Assembly: GCF_004337985.1 (NCBI RefSeq)
Contig: NC_043740.1
Span: forward strand, 1,593,200-1,657,199
Direction of reading: 5' to 3'
Length of the DNA: 64,000 nt
DNA from: Pyricularia pennisetigena
Taxonomy: Eukaryota; Ascomycota; Sordariomycetes; Magnaporthales; Pyriculariaceae
Every line of letters starts with the position of its first letter. Positions within the stretch are counted from its first letter, which is position 1. Positions 57,171 to 64,000 of the stretch are shown one piece after another. The notes under the pieces are model-generated. The model ran no database searches, was not told where the DNA came from, and saw only the letters and a list, made by a program, of their open reading frames with translations. The position numbers and the translations under genes are program-made.

Positions 57171-58670
57171 TGTTTGTTTGTTGTTGCGGCTTTGCGCGAA
57201 AATGTATTTTATCCTCCCCCTTTTTTTTTTTTTTTTTTTTTTTTTTTCTGGTTCTCTCTTCTGTGCTTTTAACGCCTATTTGGTGTTGGTTGTCTTTTTA
57301 ATGATATTTCCTGACGGTAATAGTATCCCAGATTTGCTCCATTACAAAACTTGGAGGGGGATTTGAGAATGAGAAAAGAGAGAAAAAGAAAAAGAAAAAA
57401 AAAACAAAAACATAAGAGACTTGGCAATGAAGAATTGGCAAGAGGTGCTGTGCTGTCGAACCAGCCAACTCTTCATTCAAGTGCTTTTGTGAATCCAGAT
57501 TTTGAAACTGATGCAAGCGGCTCCGTTTGAGGTCATTGATGCCGGGCCTGTGCACAACGCGTAAGATTTCGGGTATGTGTCGGTTGGTTGGTTATTTATA
57601 TAACTTTTTTGTTTTTAAATAACAGAGGATCTAGTCGCAAGGCGAGGGGGCAAAGAAGGGGCGTGCACACCCCTTGTGATGTGATAAATAGGAACTATGC
57701 AAGCCAAAACATGTACTCCGTAACTACCTATAGTAGGTACGTCGGTAGGTATTAGGTAGTAGGGACTCAACTCCAAACACCAAAAGAGTGCGTGCGCTTT
57801 GTTCGTACGGTGCTGGCAAGAAAGGAACAACCCCGAACTTTTGAAAGGAGGCGAAGAGAGCAGCGAAAGTGGTGGAAGAAGCAAAAACAGGGAGTAAAAG
57901 ACTGTAGGAGACGGGATGGTAGAAGTTTGGTTCCTGGTTCTATTTCATCATTGCCCAGCTCACGGCTCTGACGAAGCGGGGTTTCCTGGTTGATTTTTTT
58001 TTTTTTGTTTCTCCTTCTGTTTGCTTGGGGGTTCACTTCGCTTGGGGCGCCCACGTGCCCGGAACAGGCAAGTCGGGTGTCGAAACAAAAACGATAAAAA
58101 TGGCAGGAGGAAAGAAAACAAGCCAATATTAAACGGACTCGGGGAGCCAAGTCAAAAGCAACCAGGTGGAAATTTACGGTGCAGGAATCACAAAAATTGT
58201 GGAAATGGAGCTATATTACGCAGTTGGTGGTATAACATCGGCGAAAACTTGGCACCTTAAAAAGCCCCCTGTAAGAACGGGAGTTGATTGCCCATCAAGG
58301 CCTGATCCGTCCTTTGCTCCACAGGCGCTGGGATGAAGCTAGCGGTTGAACAAGTCATTCGTACCCCCGCTCCGCTTGCAACTAAAAGGGCCTGGGGTGG
58401 TCGACCGAAACCTACGATTGGTGCAACAAGCGGCAACCGCTGGATCCCACTATCCCTGTCCAACGACTCGTCAACTCGACGCCTCACCGAGAAATGACAG
58501 CTTTCGATCAAAGCTGCCCCAGTTCAGCATCACAAGCCGTCACATGCTAAGAACCACCCTAAAATTACGATTGGCCAAGAATAGCGAGGAGTAATACATC
58601 GCGAGAGTCCCGCTTGTTTTCAATATCACAATATACAGGCGTCGTCTAGTCCCCCTGGCACAATATCACC
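57171..58670. promoter_or_regulatory. 1.5 kb divergent region upstream of the LAMTOR2-like and golgin-like genes
   Basis: It contains a 27-T tract (57221-57247), a second A/T-rich patch near 57970-58000 and a TACC/GGTA-rich patch at 57725-57765. No gene seen. Confidence 0.5.
57221..57247. repeat. 27-nt T tract
   Basis: Homopolymer about 50 nt upstream of the start codon of the LAMTOR2-like gene (A on its coding strand), so probably in its promoter or leader. Confidence 0.9.
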
Positions 58671-60543
58671 ATGGCTGATGATGACAAGGCCAAAGCGGAG
58701 AAGCTGGCTGCGGCGAAGAAGAGGGCAAGTGATATCGGGGCTGGCTATTCTGATGCCTAAATTATTCACCAGCAACCTTTGACATCAAGAACTATTCTCA
58801 TACACTGCAACTGGCTTGTAAACTAACAGATAGCGCCCTCAAATTGCAGGTCGAAGCACTAAAAAAGCAAAAAGCCAAAAAGGCCGGCGGCGACTCGTCA
58901 AAGAAGGCCGACAAACTCAAGGACGCCCCCACACCATCAGGAGAAGCACAAGAGGAGGCCCCTCAAGATGATGCCGTCAAGGATGAGCCGAGCGACATTG
59001 TTGAGCAGACGGTGACATCGCCGCCGCTCTCAGAGGCCGAGCAGTCGCGGGCACGCTCGACCTCGTTTCGCAAGCAGTCCGTCTCGTCGGGCGTGGCGGG
59101 GGCCGCACCGCCCACGCCGGGGCTTACGAGCCCGGACCTGCGAGAGACGGCTCCGGACATCTACCGCAAGAACATGGCGCGCATTGAGGAGCTGGAGAAG
59201 GAGAACAAGCGACTGGCTAGGGAGTCAGCCGAGGCGGAGAAGCGGTGGCAGAAGGCCGAGGAGGAGCTGGCCGACTTGCGTGAGGCCGAAGGTGACTCGG
59301 GCAAGAAATCTGATGGTTCTGACAATGTCGAGAAGCTTGTAAGTCATATTGGAGGAGGTCCAGGGAGAGAAAATCCGCCTGCAATGGTTTCTGGACACCA
59401 AGAAGCATTACGTGGCTAATACAGTACGGCTCGGGTTAGAAATCCGAACTCGCCTCGCTGCAACGACAAAACGCTCAACTCCAAGCCCGTCGCCACGGAT
59501 CCCAATCGTCCGTCTCACACATCGCCGAACCGCAGGAACTGGCCGAGCAGCTCGCTGCCCGCACGGCGACGATCGAGACGATGGAGCTTGAGATGTCCCG
59601 GCTCCGTGCCCAGGTCGAGCGCCTGGCATCCAACACGACACAGTCGGAGCAAGTGACGGCCCTCGAGGAGCGCGCGGCGCGCGCCGAAAAGGCGGCCGGA
59701 CAGGCGCAGCGCGAGCTGGCCGATATGAAGAAGAACCTAGAGCGGGCGTCGGAGAAAGCGGTGCGGGAGGGCAGCGAGCGGGCGAGCGCCGACACCAAAG
59801 TTCGCGCGCTCGAGAAGGAGGCGGCCGAGGCCAAGGAGAAGAGCGACAAGGAGACCGCGAGGGCGGACGCTCTGGAGAAGAAGGTGGCGACGCTGACTAC
59901 GCTGCACCGGGAGCAGGACGCGCGGAGTCAGGCGCTGCGCAAGGACAAGGAGAAAGCCGAGAAGGAGGTCCAGACGCTCTCGGCCAAGGTGGAGACGCTT
60001 GAGGCGGAGAATCTGAAACTGCGCAAGAGGGACGCTCAGGACAGCGGCGGCACGGATAATGACGGCGTGGACGAACTGGAAGACGAAGGCAGGGCGAAGC
60101 TGGAGGCGCGCGTGCGCGAGCTCGAGGCCGAAAACCACGAGCTCAGACGCGGCATATGGCACGAGAAGCGTAAGGAGATGCAGGTTGGGCCTGACGGCCA
60201 GTTCTCCGAGGTCGAGCTCACGACGCCTCACGTCGGGGCCGGCTCGCCGTCGCAGCAGCGCAAGGCATCTGGGTTTGGGGACTTCTTCTCGAGCATCACA
60301 GGCTCAGGGAGCCACCACCACCACCAACATCACCACGATGACGAACCGCTCCTCGAGGACGATGACGACTTTGAGTTTGACGAGGCTGCCTTTCGCCGCG
60401 CCCAGGAGGAGGACGCCAAAAGGCGGATCGAGCGCATTAAGGAGGTCAAGAGGGGGCTCAAGAACTGGGAGGGCTGGAGGCTGGACCTGGTCGAGAGTCG
60501 GGGCGTCGGCGGTGAAGGGGCGGGTGAGATATTCGAGGTTTAG
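58671..60543 (+). CDS. Golgin-like coiled-coil protein
   Basis: Three exons, 58671-58724, 58850-59338 and 59440-60543, give 548 residues. The start MADDDKAKAEKLAAAKKR joins to VEALKKQKAKK. Residues about 20-120 are charged and Ser/Pro-rich. A long coiled coil runs from about 125 to 415 (RIEELEKENKRLARESAEAE, VTALEERAARAEKAA and LSAKVETLEAENLKLRKR), broken near 170-185. Then come a Gly/Ser segment with FGDFFSSITGSG, a histidine tract HHHHQHHHDDE, an acidic stretch and the C-terminal block RIERIKEVKRGLKNWEGWRL. That block is conserved, from memory, in fungal proteins filed as M protein repeat proteins, which resemble golgins. The first intron uses a GC donor (GCAAGT...GCAG). A Golgi tethering role is inferred only from the coiled-coil architecture. 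Confidence 0.75.
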
Positions 60544-61999
60544 AAGGGCTGTTGGACAGTGGGGTCAAAACCCGGGTGTTTGTTTGAACCCGCCCTATGC
60601 TTGTATGTTGCTATGTAGAAATATTACACAATTTTGTTGGAGAATAGACAGGCTGAGACTTGGGCTTCCATGTCTGCGCATAGTATTTTTTTTTCCTGTA
60701 TACCAGTTATGGAAGCGTACATAGTATTGATACGTCTGTATCTCAGTTTTCCGGAAAATAACACTAAAGTCGGAGCTGGCTTCGAAACTTGCTTGTTTCT
60801 AACCTTGCGTATATGCTAGGCTGTCACATGACAAACAAAACTGCTACAGAATACAGAAGACCAAGACTTTCACATAGCATCGTACTAGACTAGATGTCTT
60901 ACCACGTCCTCTATCCATCGCTTGGATCTTTTGTCTATAGCTATGTGAATCAAACACATCACTGAAGCCGGCCGAGCCGAGATAAGAGGTATAACTGCTG
61001 AGTACACTTTGCAATTACTTGGATCCTTGATAGAAGGCAAGGGTTTTGTCTAATGACAAGTCCTGATATAGTTGGCAGCACATAACGGGAAAAAAAAAAA
61101 ACACACACACACACACACACACATAAACACAATGCATTCGATTCTTCAGTGAATTTAGGCAGCAGTGGGCATGTCTATCGACCGGGAGCTCCGAGAAAGG
61201 ATTTCTAATCACCCCAAGGTCAACGTCACCCTATGCTCCGCCACAAAAGTGCGGGTCATCGGGAAAATGCCAGCTAATAAAATATCCGGTAGACCATAGA
61301 ATAGAGCTGATAATATTTTCCACCATTCGATAGCATTGGCGCCTTGCCATAAACATCTAGACGACATAAAGGCCGCGCCCTGGCTGCCCCATATGTACAA
61401 ATTTCTATAAGAGAGCAAAAAAATTTCAAAAGTGGAAGACGGGGTATTGTGAGGTAGAGTCTATAATATACACCCAGTAAACGCCGATGAAAAGGGATGG
61501 AGGAGAGGGAAAGCGAGGTCTTCCGTGACGCTACCTGCCACATATTCGGGGGGCTTAGATGAACAAGAAAAAAAGAAAAAAAATCAAAACATCATGTCGT
61601 GACATTTAAACCAGATCTGATATTGAGCATACCTGCTCTGCTGATCTGGAATAAGTAGACCAAGTCCGAAATATTAGTGGTGAGTGGTTCACAGCCCCGT
61701 ATACGCGTATCGCCAGCTCGGAAAGCTCGGTGAGAGTAAAACATAAAACCGAATCCGGAAAACGCCTGACAAATGTTAGCATGCTTGCTGCTGACCTGCG
61801 CACCTCTTTTATCCGAAGAAGCCGCAGGCTTGGCTAAAAGGTCATCCGGAACTCCGACGTGGCATGAAAATAGAGAATTTCGCGTTAATGCTGGAAAAGA
61901 AGTTGGTGGATTGGGTGTGGTTGGTCAGAGGTCACCGCCTCGCCCAGCCACTATCCAGTCACGACGAACTCAGGTCGAAGGAACCTGGACAGCTTCTCA
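60544..61999. other. Convergent 3' region golgin-like/zinc-finger gene
   Basis: About 1.46 kb, AT-rich, with A12 (61090-61101) joined to an (AC)11-12 run (61101-61123). No coding frame or RNA gene supported. Confidence 0.55.
61101..61123. repeat. (AC)n microsatellite after an A tract
   Basis: A run of about 23 nt of alternating AC directly follows 11-12 A in the 3' flank of the golgin-like gene. Confidence 0.9.
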
Positions 62000-63231
62000 C
62001 TACATTAGGTCGCGTGCTTGGAGATCTGTGATTTGCTGCATCATGGCGGCGATCTGTTGCGTCTGGGTGTCGAGTTTTTGCCGCAACTCCTCGTTCTCGA
62101 GTCGCTGCTTCTTGACTTCGGCACGCAGCTCGGCAACGTCATCCTCGGTCTCGCGTTTCCGCTTGGCACCCGTCTCACTTGCCGCGTCATCCGTGTCGCC
62201 ATCTGCGTTAGATGGGGAACCATTCCGGTGACACCGCCGCAGGTGCTCGTTGAGGTTCTCCTGGCGCGAGAAGCCCTTGCCCGTGTGGCGCTTGCAGGTT
62301 TGATGAGGGCAGTTGAGAGGGTTCTTGGGCCCCCCGTGCTTTGCGTGAACCTCGCGCTCATGACGCAGGAGGCCACCAGAGTAAGTGAAGCCCGGAAGCT
62401 TTTCGCAGCCTTCTGCCGTACACTTATACGGCCTGTCGTGCTTGTCCATGTGTTTGCTACGTAGGAAGGGAGTTTAGCAGTTGGAAACAATCAACAAAGA
62501 TTGGCAGCGAGGAGTTTGACTTACTTCCATTCACATTTGCGACTGAATTCTCGAATCTCTTCATTGCAGTTCGGCCATGTGCAGATGAATTTTCCGGTCA
62601 GGTTCTTTGTGGCTTGGCGGGCAGGCTTGGGTATTGCCTTCATCCTTGGTGCTCCTGTCGGTTGAGGCGACTCGGCTTCTTTCACCACCATCTCTGGAGA
62701 CATCTGTGGTGGCTCCGGCACATCGGGAAGGCCATGTACCAAAACCATCCTTTGTTCCGGCTCTCCCATCAACGGCTCAGGTGCGTGGTCATGATAGCCG
62801 TTGACTGCAGCTGCCAACTCGGTTACCACATCTGCATCGTCGAAACGTGCGCCATCGTCTGCCTGCAGCTCGTGGACGTCGTGGACGTCATGTACATCAT
62901 GGACTTCGTGAACCTCGTGCTGAACGTCGTGAACATTGTGCGGATCGTGCAGCTCATGAGCGTCTTGCAGGTCGGTAACATCGGTTACGTCTGCCACGCC
63001 CTGTGCCGCTTGCAGCTCGTGGACCGCGTGAACATCGTGGACATCGGGCAAATCATGGGTTTCATGAACTTCGTGATGTTCGTGAACGTCATGAGCTTCG
63101 TGGACGTTATGGCTTTCATGGACATCGTGAACCTCGTGAACGCCCTGCAGGTCCGTCATATCGTGCGTGTCGCCGATGGGCGGATAGCTGCCATCGTGTA
63201 TGAAGTTCCGGGGTTCGTATGCCACACTCAT
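62000..63231 (-). CDS. C2H2 zinc-finger protein with histidine-triplet repeat region
   Basis: Two exons, 63231-62525 and 62456-62000, give 387 residues. Residues 31-72 and 92-121 are made of three-residue units, Val/Leu/Ala-His-Asp/Glu (VHEVHDVHE, VHDVHDVHDVHE), about 24 histidines in 70 residues. A Pro-rich spacer follows. The zinc-finger part (about 213-320) has CTWPNCNEEIREFSRKCEWNKHMDKH in segments, CTAEGCEKLPGF with HEREVH, and CPHQTCKRHTGKGFSRQENLNEHLRRCH, so three C2H2-like fingers. It ends in a coiled coil (VAELRAEVKKQRLENEELRQ, QQIAAMMQQITDLQA), likely for dimerisation. The finger arrangement is common in filamentous fungal C2H2 factors; I cannot name an orthologue. The intron cuts the first finger between Trp and Lys-His-Met. 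DNA binding in the nucleus is inferred. Confidence 0.82.
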
Positions 63232-64000
63232 TTTGAAAATGAGGAAGCTCCAATGTAAGCCTCCCGTCTAATGGGCGCGGGCTTAGGCGGGTTAAGCTCC
63301 AAGTGATGTGCTGCTTGTTGGTGGTGTGATATGATACGACCTGGCCCTAGGAACCTTCAACCGCAGTGAGGCTGTACCGGCTAGGGGGTAGATCGATCGC
63401 TGCGTTGATATATGACCTATTGTGGGTTCAGCGGTCACAGCGGTTGTCGTCGTGGGTTGTCGTCGTGGGTTGTCGGGAAGGTCTAGGATGCGATGCGATT
63501 CGATGTTAGCCTCAGATTTCCGAATCTCCAATTCTTTGTCTGTCGGTACCTTAGCCACCACCAGCCCGCAATGACAAGGTAGGTAAGGGTATGCACGCCA
63601 CAAATTGATCCAATTGGTCCAGCTGAGTCATTCAATTGCGCGCGATCGACGGGGTTTAAGCCACCAAGTGCACAGCCACTTCGCCACAGTTTCTGCCCGA
63701 ATCGGGTAAATGCCAAGGTTGGGAGCCTGAAGAAAGGATGAAAAAAGGACTTACCTATGATTCAATTTCAGCATTCTCGTGAGTAGAAAAGGAATGTGAT
63801 TCTTGGGAGGGCCTCACTATATAGATGCTGTCATCCTTTCTTTCGCGAATGGCCTAGCAGTGACTCTGGCTGGAGATGGAAGACAAGAAATGGTGCCTTA
63901 TGCTTATTTGGACACCGGACGATAATAGTGACTCACGAGAGGGGTTCGGTTATAAAATAAAAGAATGTTCGCCAGGCTGAAAATGGTGAGAATTGTGTGT
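63232..64000. promoter_or_regulatory. Upstream region of the zinc-finger gene to the window end
   Basis: About 770 nt. It should contain the promoter of the zinc-finger gene. A near-duplicate GTCGTCGTGGGTTGTCG repeat occurs at 63445-63475. No gene is supported. Confidence 0.5.

Noticed and set aside
62614..63258. 214-codon hydrophobic plus-strand frame looking like a membrane protein
   Set aside because: It is the antisense reading of the VHD/VHE repeat of the zinc-finger gene; antisense His/Asp codons read as Val/Met/Ile. The sense strand has zinc fingers and a good intron.
1..64000. tRNA, rRNA, CRISPR array, insertion sequence or toxin-antitoxin pair
   Set aside because: No paired acceptor/T-arm sequences, spaced direct repeats, terminal inverted repeats with transposase, or prokaryotic-type genes were found by reading; a tRNAscan or repeat search would be needed to exclude weak cases.

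Overview
This 64 kb window is nuclear DNA of a filamentous ascomycete, most like a Sordariomycete. The evidence is small GT-AG introns of about 50-120 nt with CTNAC-type branch sites, housekeeping proteins close to Neurospora/Magnaporthe homologues, and fungal-only families (SamB/Mub1, NST1, ERG4, MGM1, BMT6). No prokaryotic, viral or intact transposon gene was recognised. Genus and species cannot be fixed from the sequence alone. All exon structures are hand-built by matching splice sites to reading frame and known protein families; phases were checked for each join.

Layout, left to right: samB/MUB1 (-, runs off the left edge); a 5.4 kb gene-poor stretch with an N gap; a PIG-Y/Eri1-like GPI-anchor protein with a long disordered N-terminus (-); a Zrg17-type cation diffusion facilitator (+); mitochondrial dynamin MGM1 (-); NST1 (-); a 3.8 kb gene-poor stretch; RHO3 GTPase (+); mitoribosomal mL40 (-); DNA polymerase delta subunit 2 (-); YTM1 (+); a DEDDy 3'-5' exonuclease (-); LSM5 (+); RPB11 (-); an AVT3-type vacuolar amino acid transporter (-); ERG4 (+); V-ATPase proteolipid VMA3 (-); SNU13 (+); a Sac-domain phosphoinositide phosphatase with hSac2-like tail (+); BMT6-like 25S rRNA methyltransferase (-); transketolase (+); an unnamed, possibly Roadblock/LAMTOR2-like protein (-); a golgin-like coiled-coil protein (+); and a C2H2 zinc-finger protein with a histidine-triplet repeat (-).

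The genes do not form a metabolic cluster. Most are core cell functions: ribosome biogenesis (YTM1, BMT6, SNU13), RNA processing (LSM5, SNU13), transcription (RPB11), DNA replication (POLD2), membrane traffic and polarity (RHO3, Sac phosphatase, golgin), organelles (MGM1, mL40, VMA3, AVT3, ZRG17) and lipids/GPI (ERG4, PIG-Y-like). Many are arranged as divergent pairs sharing 0.4-0.9 kb promoters (POLD2/YTM1, exonuclease/LSM5, VMA3/SNU13, PIG-Y/ZRG17) and convergent pairs with short tails.

I did not find a clear new multi-gene system. The most interesting items are the probable PIG-Y subunit embedded at the end of a 393-residue protein, the zinc-finger protein with period-3 histidine repeats, the possible LAMTOR2-like protein with a large insertion, and unusual gene structures: a 6-nt microexon in RHO3, 17- and 13-nt exons in VMA3, a GC-AG intron, and a start codon apparently hidden by an NNN gap. 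Long A/T homopolymers (up to 45 nt) and four N gaps mark the gene-poor parts.
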